DNA of 64,000 nucleotides from Bacillus sp. FJAT-27264 (GCF_001682855.1 NZ_MAQW01000023.1:514338-578337), one strand, 5' to 3'; counted from the first letter of the stretch, positions 55,972 to 64,000 are shown. Notes: a model not told the origin generated them from the sequence alone. Translations and numbers: made by a program.

Positions 55972-56859
55972 ATGGGCAATATATTATCGAATGGCATCCT
56001 GTCGGTCGAAATTGCTGAGATGGGAGCCTATACAGGCTCCCGTTTCGATTGGACAGGATTTATCACTCAAGTAACCCTGGAACAGGGAAAACATACGTTT
56101 TGTGTGCCGGAAAGCCTGATTCCCGGACAAGGCAGCGGCGGCAGGGGGTTATGCAACGAATTTGGCATTTCCAAGGCAATTGGATATGACGAAGTTCCGG
56201 TTGGTGGCTGGTTCCCGAAGCCAGGTGTCGGCTTGCTGAAGAGGCAGAATGTGGACCCTTACACCTTTATGGGGGATTACGAGCGGACTTTGTTTGTTGC
56301 CGAAGTTGAGGCAAGTTCGGACTCTATCACGTATACGGTTCAGCCAATGGAATGTAATGGGTACAGCATGCTCTTAACTAAGAGAATAGCCATCCATCAG
56401 AATACATTGACCATTGACTATGTGCTTGAAAACAAAGGAACAAAGACTATCGAAACAGAAGAATATATTCATAATTTCATCGGGATCGACGGCAATCCGG
56501 TCGGAGTGGACTATGAACTACGATTACCAGGTGTTATTTCCATTGAAAAGCCCGAATCCTCGTATACATCGGAATTGCTACTGACGGAAGGAGAACGGCT
56601 TAGCTGGAAGCGCCAGCCGGACCGTCCTTTCTATTGCATGCTCTCCTCTGATGCTAAAGGAGAGGCGGACTTCAACTGGGAGCTAATTCATAAGCCAAGC
56701 GGAGTCGGTCTGAGGGAAATTGGAGATTTTCCCATTTCACAAATAGCTTTGTGGGGAGTAGGGCATGTGATCTCTCCTGAAGTTTTTGTGAACATTAGTC
56801 TTTTACCGCGTCAAAGCAAGCACTGGCGCCGTTCTTACGAGTTTTTCAAGCTTTCCTAA
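55972..56859 (+). CDS. Galactose mutarotase-like protein
   Basis: 295 residues, ATG 55972, 48 bp after the GH94 gene. Predominantly beta, with ILSNGILSVEIAEMGAYTGSRFDWTGF at the start and YVLENKGTKTIETEEYIHNFIGID near the middle, which carries a His at the place of the mutarotase catalytic His, consistent with the galactose mutarotase-like (aldose 1-epimerase) beta-sandwich. It may interconvert anomers of the sugar released by the phosphorylase. The exact subfamily is unrecognised. Last gene of the operon. Confidence 0.65.
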   Translation: MGNILSNGILSVEIAEMGAYTGSRFDWTGFITQVTLEQGKHTFCVPESLIPGQGSGGRGLCNEFGISKAIGYDEVPVGGWFPKPGVGLLKRQNVDPYTFMGDYERTLFVAEVEASSDSITYTVQPMECNGYSMLLTKRIAIHQNTLTIDYVLENKGTKTIETEEYIHNFIGIDGNPVGVDYELRLPGVISIEKPESSYTSELLLTEGERLSWKRQPDRPFYCMLSSDAKGEADFNWELIHKPSGVGLREIGDFPISQIALWGVGHVISPEVFVNISLLPRQSKHWRRSYEFFKLS

Positions 56860-56963
56860 GGTATAAACTCGTCTCCTATGTGAATAATTATACTTGCTGG
56901 TGTGTGAGATTACTGCTATCATATCGATATCCATATTGATAGGAGAGAAAGGGTGGGAGAGTT

Positions 56964-58052
56964 TTGAGCAAGAGAGCATACAATTTTAATGCCGGTCCTG
57001 CGGCACTGCCGCTAGAAGTATTGGAACGCGCACAAGCGGAGTTTGTGGATTTTCGGGAGAGCGGAATGTCTATTATGGAGATGTCGCACCGTGGGGCGAT
57101 ATACGAATCTGTGCATAACGAAGCACAACAACGTCTGCTTTCGCTTTTGGGCAACCCGACAGGCTACAAGGTTTTGTTCACTCAGGGCGGAGCGAGTACC
57201 CAATTTGCAATGATCCCGCTCAACTTCCTTTCCGAAGGTAAAGTGGGCAGCTATGTGATGACAGGCAGCTGGGCAGATAAAGCTTACAAAGAAGCCAAGC
57301 TGGTGGGCGGCGTTCATGTCGCTGCTTCCTCGGAAGATCAGAAATTTCTGAAGATTCCTGAGCTGAGCTCCATCAAGGCTGCGGACAATGCAGCTTATCT
57401 GCATGTAACGTCGAATGAAACCATCGAAGGTACACAATACGCAGAATTCCCGGATTCCGGTTCCATTCCGCTTATTGGAGATATGTCCAGCGATATTCTG
57501 AGTCGCGCGTTCGATGTGAATAAGTTCGGGCTGATTTATGCAGGTGCCCAGAAGAATCTGGGACCGTCCGGGGTAACGGTGGTTATCGCCAAGGAAGAGC
57601 TTATTGCTGAGTCCCCTTCCCATATTCCGACAATCCTGCGTTACAGCACTCATACGAAGAATAACTCTTTGTACAATACGCCACCATCCTTCTCTGTATA
57701 TATGGTTAATGAAGTGTTAAAATGGATTGAAGAGCAAGGCGGCTTGGCTGGGGTTGAATCCAAAAACCGCGAAAAGGCCGGTCTCTTATATGAATACATT
57801 GATGGAAGTGACGGCTTCTACCGTGGCGTGGCAGAACAAGACAGCCGCTCCATTATGAATGTTACGTTCCGGATGCAGTCGGAAGACCTTGAGAAGCAAT
57901 TTGTAAAAGCTGCGGAACTGGAAGGCTTTATCGGTCTTAAGGGTCACCGTAGTGTTGGCGGCCTGCGCGCTTCCATTTACAACGCTGTTCCTTATGAGAA
58001 TGTTAAGGCACTTGCCGATTTCATGAAGCATTTCCGGCAAACGCAAGGTTAA
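56964..58052 (+). CDS. serC: Phosphoserine aminotransferase
   Basis: TTG 56964 after GGGTGGGAG; 362 residues. It begins RAYNFNAGPAALPLEVLERA with FRESGMSIMEMSHR, FTQGGAS, the PLP lysine K197 in YAGAQKNLGPSG, and NVTFRM and GHRSVGGLRASIYNA, all SerC signatures. It transaminates 3-phosphohydroxypyruvate to O-phosphoserine in serine synthesis and acts also in pyridoxal phosphate synthesis in some bacteria. A terminator follows immediately. Confidence 0.95.
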   Translation: MSKRAYNFNAGPAALPLEVLERAQAEFVDFRESGMSIMEMSHRGAIYESVHNEAQQRLLSLLGNPTGYKVLFTQGGASTQFAMIPLNFLSEGKVGSYVMTGSWADKAYKEAKLVGGVHVAASSEDQKFLKIPELSSIKAADNAAYLHVTSNETIEGTQYAEFPDSGSIPLIGDMSSDILSRAFDVNKFGLIYAGAQKNLGPSGVTVVIAKEELIAESPSHIPTILRYSTHTKNNSLYNTPPSFSVYMVNEVLKWIEEQGGLAGVESKNREKAGLLYEYIDGSDGFYRGVAEQDSRSIMNVTFRMQSEDLEKQFVKAAELEGFIGLKGHRSVGGLRASIYNAVPYENVKALADFMKHFRQTQG

Positions 58053-58068
58053 TCAATGCTGTTCCTGA

Positions 58069-58094
58069 CCTTCCGCCAACAGGCGGAAGGTTTT
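58069..58094 (+). terminator. Intrinsic terminator after serC
   Basis: CCTTCCGCC (58069-58077), AACA loop, GGCGGAAGG (58082-58090), then TTTT. Confidence 0.92.
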
Positions 58095-58145
58095 CTGCTT
58101 TAAAATATAAGGATTTATAGTCCGGACTGAGAGGAATTACAAACT

Positions 58146-58610
58146 ATGGCACTTCACATCGTTCTGGTCGAGCCGGAAATCCCGGCAAACACCGGCAATA
58201 TCTCGCGCACTTGCGCGGCAACAGGTACACATCTGCATCTGGTACGTCCGCTGGGGTTCCGCACGGATGATGCTACACTGAAACGGGCAGGACTGGACTA
58301 CTGGCACGCAGTCCATATTGAATATCATGATTCCTTCGCAGAAGTATTGGAGAAATACAGCGAAGGACGTTTTTTCTATGCAACGACAAAGGCGGACAAG
58401 CGGTACAGTGATTTTGAATTCCAGGATGGCGATTTCTTTGTGTTTGGCAAAGAAACCAAGGGTCTCCCGGCGGAGATTCTCGAAGCAGGGAAGGAAACCT
58501 GTATGCGGATGCCGATGAGTACAGCGGTGAGATCGCTTAATTTATCAAATTCGGTAGCTATTATTGTCTACGAAGCCCTCCGTCAGCTAGATTTTCCACA
58601 ACTTGTTTAA
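58146..58610 (+). CDS. trmL: tRNA (cytidine/uridine-34 2'-O) methyltransferase
   Basis: 154 residues, ATG 58146. SpoU/TrmH-type SPOUT fold in its shortest form: VLVEPEIPANTGNISRTCAA, LHLVRPLGF, FFVFGKETKGLPAEIL and the C-terminal knot RSLNLSNSVAIIVYEALRQ. TrmL methylates the wobble nucleotide of tRNA-Leu isoacceptors as a dimer using SAM. Monocistronic between serC and abrB. Confidence 0.93.
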   Translation: MALHIVLVEPEIPANTGNISRTCAATGTHLHLVRPLGFRTDDATLKRAGLDYWHAVHIEYHDSFAEVLEKYSEGRFFYATTKADKRYSDFEFQDGDFFVFGKETKGLPAEILEAGKETCMRMPMSTAVRSLNLSNSVAIIVYEALRQLDFPQLV

Positions 58611-58732
58611 AATAAGACATGTTTTTTTATTAATTCAGCAGGATTCGACAATTTCATAACGAAATCTTAGTACAGGTCCGATATAAATATGTAATCCATT
58701 ATTTAGTTGAACAGGAGAGGTGTAAGTTAGAT

Positions 58733-58987
58733 ATGAAACCTGCTGGTGTAGTTCGCAAAGTGGATCAACTTGGTAGAATTGTTCTGCCAAAATCCCTGCG
58801 CAAGAGATATCAAATGAATGAAGGAGATCCGGTGGAAATTTTGGTACAGGGCGACCACATCATTTTGGAGCGCTACCGTCCGAAATGTGTATTCTGCGGA
58901 TCGATGGAAGAAGTAAGCGAGTATAAAGATCGTTATATTTGTGCCGAGTGCCTTACAGAGATGACTCATTTGCAAAGACATGCATAA
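58733..58987 (+). CDS. abrB: AbrB family transition-state regulator
   Basis: 84 residues, ATG 58733 with GGAGAGGTG upstream. The swapped-hairpin DNA-binding domain VVRKVDQLGRIVLPKSLRKRY (residues 6-26) is typical of AbrB/Abh. The C-terminal part carries two CxxC pairs (CVFCGS, CAECL), a probable zinc knuckle not present in B. subtilis AbrB. It should repress stationary-phase genes during exponential growth and be lowered by Spo0A~P, linking to the Spo0E-like phosphatase gene. Confidence 0.88.
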   Translation: MKPAGVVRKVDQLGRIVLPKSLRKRYQMNEGDPVEILVQGDHIILERYRPKCVFCGSMEEVSEYKDRYICAECLTEMTHLQRHA

Positions 58988-59041
58988 TATAACGGTTAAG
59001 CCTTCTCATTAGAGAAGTCGCTCGAACTATGATTACATAAG

Positions 59042-59069
59042 AAAAAGCACCGCTCTTGCGGTGCTTTTT
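59042..59069. terminator. Bidirectional terminator, 12-bp perfect arms
   Basis: AAAAAGCACCGC (59042-59053), TCTT, GCGGTGCTTTTT (59058-59069). It can serve abrB and the convergent minus-strand genes. Confidence 0.93.
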
Positions 59070-59152
59070 CTTATTCAGGCCGGGCTCGCCAGTCACTTTA
59101 CCTAAAAGGGGCCAAGCAGTCCTGGGTTTGCTTCACGCGAACAAGGATTTCT

Positions 59153-59257
59153 TTAGAGGCCTTTGGTTTTATCTTCATTGTAAGAAGAAGTCAAAATGCC
59201 GGTCAGGAAAAGTACGAAAACAAGGGTAACAATCCAAAAGGTCAATGAAAACGACAT
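59153..59257 (-). CDS. 34-residue single-pass membrane peptide
   Basis: Minus strand, ATG at 59257 with GGAGG upstream. MSFSLTFW then a hydrophobic helix of about 17 residues (residues 6-22) and a polar charged tail NEDKTKGL. Ends 83 bp from the bidirectional terminator. No family is recognised; it resembles small membrane subunits or regulators that bind a larger partner. Too short for most gene finders. Confidence 0.6.
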   Translation of the reverse strand: MSFSLTFWIVTLVFVLFLTGILTSSYNEDKTKGL

Positions 59258-59360
59258 GCCGGGCACCTCCAAAAGGGACTGTATTCGTTATCATGATTAT
59301 ACCCGTTCATCTGGTAAAAATAAACGTAAATGTGAGAAGTGACATAGTCAATCTATCCTA

Positions 59361-60425
59361 CTACTTGAAAAACAGGAAATTCGTAGGCACAGGCCGCAGA
59401 TTGCCATCCGAAGGCTTGTTCACCACTCTTCCGTTAAAGATCAGCGAGGAAGAGCCTCCTCCATCTAAATTATACGCATCTATAACTCCCATATTAAAGA
59501 GCTTGTCCTGTAATTCCTCTAACGTGGCTCCAGAGCTGCCATTCTCATTGTATCCGTCGGCGACCAGAATCAGGAGCTGATCATCTTTATATTTACCCAT
59601 CACCGTGCGAGGGGCTCGCTTGGGAGATAGCTTCCACTTCTCAGGGATCGGCATCTTCATGCTGTCCTTCAAAAGAACAGGAACGAAGGTTGCGCCAAAT
59701 TGTGGTTCCAACTGGTCCAATTGCTCACGGCTGTAAAATTTACCGCCGATCAGTTGGCCGTTCTTATTCAGTCCGACGAAGCTAAGATCCTTGAAACTTG
59801 ACTCAAAGCCGTGCAAGTACTGGCCCCCGACTACCGTTGTGCTTAAAGGATAACGCTTGCCATCCTTGTCTGCAAAACCGCCGGCATTAATTCCGGCGAT
59901 GGCGCCGCTGCGGTTGACGGCATGCATGGTGGTCTCTGCTCCGCTTACTGCATCCGCGAGACTCATGGTCGCTGCAGATGCATCTTTAAGCTTGATTTTC
60001 AAGGCATAAGCTTTATAATTTCCGGGGTTAAGCTGGAACAGCTCGATGACAATACGGTCGCTGCTCACGACTTCGGAAGGAATACCAAGCTTCGCGCTAA
60101 TCCGGCGATTGTAAATGATCTGTGGGCGAGAGGCCTGCGTCTCTGCTGTATCCCAAATTTTGTTCATTTCGCTCGTGGTGGCCTTGTAGAGCTTGGCACT
60201 GGCACTCACGGAATCTATTGTGTAGGCTGCGGCAGCCTGGGCTTGAATCAGTTCTTGCTTGATTAAGCTAGTCTCCTTCACTGGTCCCTGAACAGGAGAG
60301 AATTGATCTACATGGAGCTGCAAATCAAGCGGGGGCTGAATCCACCATAGACCAATCAAGAGGCCGATGAACGGAGCGGTTAGCGTCATGAAGAAGCGAT
60401 TAACTCTTTTGACAGGTGTCATCAT
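59361..60425 (-). CDS. Secreted phosphodiester glycosidase-like (NAGPA) protein
   Basis: 354 residues, minus-strand ATG 60425 (an adjacent ATG at 60422 is an alternative). One N-terminal membrane segment (~14-33), an unknown helical region, and a C-terminal NAGPA domain (~130-350: HAVNRSGAIAGINAGGFADKDG, PRTVMGKYKDDQLLILVADGYN, YNLDGGGSSSLIFNGRVVNKPSDG). NAGPA-like domains cleave phosphodiester-linked N-acetylglucosamine or are found in exopolysaccharide and teichoic-acid processing. It overlaps the end of the upstream gene by 4 bp. Confidence 0.85.
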   Translation of the reverse strand: MMTPVKRVNRFFMTLTAPFIGLLIGLWWIQPPLDLQLHVDQFSPVQGPVKETSLIKQELIQAQAAAAYTIDSVSASAKLYKATTSEMNKIWDTAETQASRPQIIYNRRISAKLGIPSEVVSSDRIVIELFQLNPGNYKAYALKIKLKDASAATMSLADAVSGAETTMHAVNRSGAIAGINAGGFADKDGKRYPLSTTVVGGQYLHGFESSFKDLSFVGLNKNGQLIGGKFYSREQLDQLEPQFGATFVPVLLKDSMKMPIPEKWKLSPKRAPRTVMGKYKDDQLLILVADGYNENGSSGATLEELQDKLFNMGVIDAYNLDGGGSSSLIFNGRVVNKPSDGNLRPVPTNFLFFK

Positions 60426-60829
60426 TTGAGCAGATCCATTTCTTTCTTGAGTGCATCAAGCTGCTTGCGTACCTCGCTGAGCTGGGTATAAAGCTTATTG
60501 CTGTTGTCTGTCTTGGCGCTCGCATTGTCCTTGGTGAAGGTCAACAGTTCATTGAAGGTCTGCACAGTGCTCTGCAGTTCCTTAACTTCATCAGAGAGGG
60601 CGGAGATTCTAGCTTCATAATCGGTCTTCAAAACGGTAAGCTGCTGCTGGCTTTGTGCGCTGAGCTGACTCAGCACCTGCTGCTTCAGATGGTTGGTGTA
60701 GCTGTAAACGGCATAAACGCCAATTCCGATCATCACAACCCAGAACAGTAAAAACCATTTTACGGAAGAGCCGTTTCTCGCTGCCGTACGTCGCGATTGA
60801 ACCGGTGTCGTTTCCGCTAGCGGTTGCAT
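60422..60829 (-). CDS. Membrane-anchored coiled-coil protein
   Basis: 135 residues, minus-strand ATG 60829, cotranscribed with the NAGPA gene (overlap ATGATGA). Cytoplasmic N-terminus ~1-25, membrane segment ~27-46, then a mainly coiled-coil region (~50-135: KQQVLSQLSAQSQQQLTVLK, EARISALSDEVKELQST). No known family; the coiled coil may anchor or stabilise the NAGPA partner outside the cell. Confidence 0.75.
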   Translation of the reverse strand: MQPLAETTPVQSRRTAARNGSSVKWFLLFWVVMIGIGVYAVYSYTNHLKQQVLSQLSAQSQQQLTVLKTDYEARISALSDEVKELQSTVQTFNELLTFTKDNASAKTDNSNKLYTQLSEVRKQLDALKKEMDLLK

Positions 60830-61115
60830 TTTATCACCTCGGGGCTTGTTCTTTTCAAGTCCCCATTCTATCAGACTTTGATTATTTTCGCAAAAATGTA
60901 AGAGAGTCAGATCATGATAAAAAATAATTGCATCCTATTAAACTACTGCGATACAATTTGCTATAGATTGGAATATCTGTGGGACGTATTCAAGGTAAGT
61001 AATAGAGAGAATTAGGCCAATAAGACATCATACATCCTTGCTTGCGTCAAACCGGAACCGCCTCGGCGCTTTCCATTCTGGGTAAATACATATATAGCAG
61101 GAGGTCTGGGCGTCA

Positions 61116-61772
61116 ATGATGAAGGTTTGGCAGGTGGTCATTGTGGGGTGTCACCCCACAAGCATGCTGGGAACGAAGTTGATTCTGGAAGAAGGGGGGG
61201 AGCTGGAGGTTCTGGGGATGTATTCTACATGGACTGAAGGGGCCGCGGTAGTGCGGGAGAAGCAGCCTGATCTGGTGCTTACCGATTATCAAATGCCAGA
61301 TGGAGAGGTAGAGAGTGTGCTGTTTGACATGAAGAACAGTTCGCCAGCCTCTCATTTTGTTGTTATGACCGACGAAGACGGCAGAGAACTGCTGCAATCA
61401 TTTATAGAACTTGGGGCTAGCGGCATACTATCCAAAGGTGCATCACCCGGACAATTGCTGCAGCTGATCAAAGGATTGCGTGAAGGCTTTATCTCCATCC
61501 CGCTAGAATGGATCAAGAAGGGCTTCTGGCCGATATCCCCGTCCAAAGGACTCGACAGCGTTCTGCAATTAACCCAGACAGAGACTTTTATAATGGAACG
61601 AATTGTGCAGGGGATTACGTATGACAAAATTGCGCTGGAGATTGATGTGAGCCGCCGTTCCATTGATAACTACCTCCGCAAAATCTATGTGAAGCTGGAT
61701 GTCACCACAAGGGCGCAAGCGATTGAGAAATTCGCGCTGTTCTCCAGACAGCACCGACAAATCTACGCTTGA
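61116..61772 (+). CDS. ComA/NarL-like orphan response regulator
   Basis: 218 residues, ATG 61116 (MMKVWQVV), preceded by GGAGG. Receiver ~5-125 with phosphoacceptor Asp in DLVLTDYQMPDG and a Lys in ASGILSKGASPGQL; LuxR helix-turn-helix ~150-210 (TETFIMERIVQGITYDKIALEIDVSRRSIDNYLRKIYVKLDV). The acidic pair before the first helix is replaced by Gly-Cys (VIVGCHPTSM), so Mg2+ binding may be impaired. No kinase is adjacent. General plan resembles ComA; the function is not known. Confidence 0.82.
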   Translation: MMKVWQVVIVGCHPTSMLGTKLILEEGGELEVLGMYSTWTEGAAVVREKQPDLVLTDYQMPDGEVESVLFDMKNSSPASHFVVMTDEDGRELLQSFIELGASGILSKGASPGQLLQLIKGLREGFISIPLEWIKKGFWPISPSKGLDSVLQLTQTETFIMERIVQGITYDKIALEIDVSRRSIDNYLRKIYVKLDVTTRAQAIEKFALFSRQHRQIYA

Positions 61773-61840
61773 GCTAGAGCAGAACGACATAATGCTGGCA
61801 GGGCCTGAATATTCTTGGAACGAGGGAGGGGGGATTTCGC

Positions 61841-63058
61841 ATGAAATATGACTTTTCCGCACGTGCTCACACCCTGTTGTCATCACAGCTCCTGAGCATA
61901 CGTACCCAAACGCGGAGAGGCTCCATGATATCGCTAGCCGAAGAATTACCTGCGGAAGAGTTATTCCCACTATCCTTGCTGGCCGAGACAGCTTCCACAG
62001 TCATCTCTGCCGATGCCGGTGCGCTCCAGTATGGAGACCCGGAAGGATATGGGCCACTGCGTGAATGGTTAACAGGGGACTGGTTAAAAGCCAAAGGAGT
62101 GGCCGTCGCTGAAGGCGGGGTGCTACTGACGACAGGCAGCCAGCAAGCTATTGATCTGCTATCCCGGGTCTATATTGATCCAGGGGACTGTGTGCTGGTC
62201 GAAAATCCGACTTCGCCAGGTATGCTCCAGGCGCTGCGGATGCAGGGTGCTGTGATTATTCCAGTCCAGGGCGACAGGGATGGGTTGCTTCCGGATCATC
62301 TGCGAAGCCAGATCCTGCAGTACCGTCCCAAGATGCTGTATGCAGCACCGAGCTTTACCAATCCAAGCGGAGTTCTATGGAGCCTTACACGGCGCAAGGA
62401 GATTCTGGAGCTGTGTATCGCGCATGATGTGCTGATTGTAGAGGATGATTCTTATGGAGATCTTCACTTTGAGCGGTACAGTGAACATCCTCTTGGCAAG
62501 TATCCGTCGCTGTATGCACTGGAAAATGTCAGCGACGGTGGACATGTACTCTACATTGGCTCCTTTAGCAAAACGGTTGCTCCTGCGCTACGCACAGGCT
62601 GGGCGGCTGGTAGTCGTGAACTGATCTCTGTAATGGCTGCGGCAAAACAAATGGCGGACTGGCAGTCGAGTTCTCTGAACCAGCGGCTGCTACATCATCT
62701 GTTGGATGTCTCCGCATTTGATTTGCGGGAACATATCAAGCTGCTGAATCGGGAGTATCATACACGCTTCAAGTTGATGATCGAGCTGCTAAAGCGACCC
62801 GCCTGGAAGCAGAGCTCATATGAGCTTCCCGTAGGGGGCATGTTCCTCTGGGTGTCCCTTCCAGATGGAATGGACGTCAATGCGCTGCTCCGCTGCGCGC
62901 TGGGCAAGGGCGTTGCCTTTCTGCCCGGGCCTCTGTGCAGTGTGAATGGCGGAGGGCAATATATCCGCCTGAACTTTACCCATCCGGGCCGAGACGAGCT
63001 GCTGCTCGGTATGAACTTGATGAGCGAGGCGGTTACCGAGTTCACCGCCCGTAGTTAA
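61841..63058 (+). CDS. PLP-dependent aminotransferase, LysN/MocR-like core
   Basis: 405 residues, ATG 61841 with GGGAGG upstream. Fold-type I aminotransferase of the class containing 2-aminoadipate aminotransferases and MocR C-terminal domains: ISLAEELPAEELF, QYGDPEGYGPLREWL, TTGSQQAIDLLSRV, ENPTSPGMLQ, PSFTNPSGV, EDDSYGDL and the PLP lysine in GSFSKTVAPALRTGW. No DNA-binding domain is fused, so it is an enzyme. Substrate (aminoadipate, branched-chain or aromatic amino acid) not determined. Confidence 0.88.
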   Translation: MKYDFSARAHTLLSSQLLSIRTQTRRGSMISLAEELPAEELFPLSLLAETASTVISADAGALQYGDPEGYGPLREWLTGDWLKAKGVAVAEGGVLLTTGSQQAIDLLSRVYIDPGDCVLVENPTSPGMLQALRMQGAVIIPVQGDRDGLLPDHLRSQILQYRPKMLYAAPSFTNPSGVLWSLTRRKEILELCIAHDVLIVEDDSYGDLHFERYSEHPLGKYPSLYALENVSDGGHVLYIGSFSKTVAPALRTGWAAGSRELISVMAAAKQMADWQSSSLNQRLLHHLLDVSAFDLREHIKLLNREYHTRFKLMIELLKRPAWKQSSYELPVGGMFLWVSLPDGMDVNALLRCALGKGVAFLPGPLCSVNGGGQYIRLNFTHPGRDELLLGMNLMSEAVTEFTARS

Positions 63059-63114
63059 AGCGCCGGTCGGGTATACGATAACCCGGAACAGGCGTGACTT
63101 GAATAACGTGAAGA

Positions 63115-63142
63115 AGCATCCCGTGGGCCGGGATGCTTTTTG
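63115..63142. terminator. Intrinsic terminator after aminotransferase gene
   Basis: AGCATCCC (63115-63122), loop GTGGGCC, GGGATGCT (63130-63137), then TTTTG. Confidence 0.9.
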
Positions 63143-63305
63143 TTATGGGGCGGGGCGGCTTGGAGGTCTGGGTCGCTTGCGGCGTCACACAAGCGATTTT
63201 TTCGCGCTGGGAAGCTTTTTGACGGCGCTGCTGTAACAAGACGGCAGGTTGGGTTTCCCGGCAAGATAGTGAGTTATAAAGCTGGGCGCATAAGCAAGCT
63301 GCCCC

Positions 63306-63998
63306 TTAAAGTCTCGCTGTCACGTTCCCGGTGACAGCGGCATATTCCACCAGGGCGGCATGCCCGCCCTTGGTGAGGGTGTACCGGCCACGGGTGATCC
63401 GCAGGAACCAGCCGTAGTAGTTGTGCTGCAGGATGGCCGCTGCGCCGGGCACTCCGCTGCGCTTGCGCAGCTCCGCCGGGGTGATACCGGCGGAGCGCTC
63501 TGCCGCCGCGCTGCCAGCGGCGGCAATCTCAGGCCGGGCAGCCAGCAGCTGCTGGCCGGCCTGTTCCGCTTCCGGCGATGCAGCGGAAGCGAACCCGGGC
63601 GGCTGCTGCGCAGCAGCCGTCTCATCTGGTTCAGCGCTGCCGCGCGCTGAACGGACGCCCAGCAGCTCGGCTTCCGCCTCCTGCAGTGCCAGAGCCACGC
63701 GCAGCGCCTTCTCACGATAGGCGGTGACGAGCTTGACGCCCGTGCTGCCACCGGTGTTGTAGTCGCCGCTGCGCTCGTGGAATTCATTGAGCAGGCGCTC
63801 GCGCCGCCGACCGCCGCCCCGCTGGGCGGGCAAGGTCTCATCCGGCTCGGCCAGCACCTCTACCACCGGAGCCTTCGTCTTGTAGAAGGTTACGGTGATA
63901 AGCCCGAGACCAAGCCGGCGGCAGAGTCCGCTCAATTCGCCCCAGCGCTGATTGACCGCGCCTTTCTTGTCCCGATTGCGCTCGACCGCAAGGTAGAC
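63306..63998 (-). CDS. DUF2161 putative PD-(D/E)XK nuclease, 5' end off window
   Basis: Minus strand, frame open through the right edge, so only the C-terminal ~230 residues are seen. Readable pieces are VYLAVERN, LCRRLGLGLITVTFYKTKAPVVEVL, RRRERLLNEFHERSGDYNTGGSTG, TAYREKALRVALALQEAEAELLG and LRKRSGVPGAAAILQHNYYGWFLRITRGRYTLTKGG, the conserved blocks of DUF2161, a group described as PD-(D/E)XK-like phosphodiesterases. The catalytic acidic residues should lie in the missing N-terminus. GC content is far above the neighbours and a Pro/Ala-rich insert (~130-175) is present. Confidence 0.7.
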   Translation of the reverse strand, partial: VYLAVERNRDKKGAVNQRWGELSGLCRRLGLGLITVTFYKTKAPVVEVLAEPDETLPAQRGGGRRRERLLNEFHERSGDYNTGGSTGVKLVTAYREKALRVALALQEAEAELLGVRSARGSAEPDETAAAQQPPGFASAASPEAEQAGQQLLAARPEIAAAGSAAAERSAGITPAELRKRSGVPGAAAILQHNYYGWFLRITRGRYTLTKGGHAALVEYAAVTGNVTARL

Positions 63999-64000
63999 GC

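Noticed and set aside
1..64000. tRNA or rRNA genes
   Set aside because: No cloverleaf with a CCA end and T-loop, nor any rRNA core sequence, was recognised by eye; a dedicated search would be decisive.

Overview
The window looks like about 64 kb of chromosome from a spore-forming Paenibacillus or close relative. This is inferred from gene content, not from a database match. Markers are a Spo0E-like phosphatase, AbrB, a gamma-SASP-like gene with a sigma-G-type promoter, LiaFSR, an S-box and a T-box, futalosine-route menaquinone synthesis (MqnC), stalk-domain surface proteins, and many strong intrinsic terminators. No rRNA, tRNA, CRISPR array or intact insertion sequence was recognised.

Layout. 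0-0.9 kb: AT-rich phage-like genes (sigma-like regulator cut by the window edge, thioredoxin-like protein, a 23-codon stump starting like a DnaQ-type exonuclease), probably a prophage remnant. 1.1-11.4 kb: alaR-alaT, a Spo0E-like gene, an NlpC/P60 hydrolase, a TetR regulator with two SDR oxidoreductases, a lipoprotein, cobalamin adenosyltransferase, an RluA enzyme, an ArsC/Spx-like protein and a 5'-3' exonuclease. 12.6-17.6 kb: a very large secreted GH81 beta-1,3-glucanase with six discoidin/CBM32 modules. 17.8-22.4 kb: EamA transporter, ROK fructokinase, HRDC protein, and a CorA transporter with an unusual leader. 22.5-27.5 kb: SAM riboswitch-metA-metI-metC, then mqnC. 28-32.5 kb: a stalk-domain protein, an SPFH/ribbon-helix-helix pair, and T-box-thrS. 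32.8-39.2 kb: 3D-domain protein, SASP-like gene, chemoreceptor, liaFSR. 39.2-40.3 kb: a repeat-rich gene-free segment. 40.3-48.4 kb: HtrA protease with a two-component system, ispH, aroF and an E. coli-type glutamine synthetase. 48.5-56.9 kb: LacI regulator divergent from an ABC sugar transporter, a GH94 phosphorylase and a mutarotase-like gene. 57-64 kb: serC, trmL, abrB, a tiny membrane peptide, a NAGPA-type protein, a ComA-like regulator, an aminotransferase and a truncated DUF2161 gene.

How genes connect. The secreted GH81 enzyme and the LacI/ABC/GH94 locus could form a beta-1,3-glucan route in which oligosaccharides are imported and phosphorolysed; substrate specificity is inferred. Methionine genes are under a SAM riboswitch and thrS under a T-box. 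HtrA sits beside an MprAB-like system, as in mycobacteria. glnA has a GlnR-like box and a palindrome over its -35.

Most noteworthy for follow-up: (1) a corA leader on the minus strand with its own good promoter, a 42-codon ORF ending Ser-Pro-stop and a terminator hairpin whose distal arm starts 7 nt after that stop; (2) a 208-nt intergenic element present twice, 22.7 kb apart, with conserved hairpins; (3) several other short interspersed repeat families in intergenic DNA; (4) a LiaF with a three-times repeated Arg/Glu/His 11-mer. Coordinates of short sites and all RNA pairings were worked out by eye.
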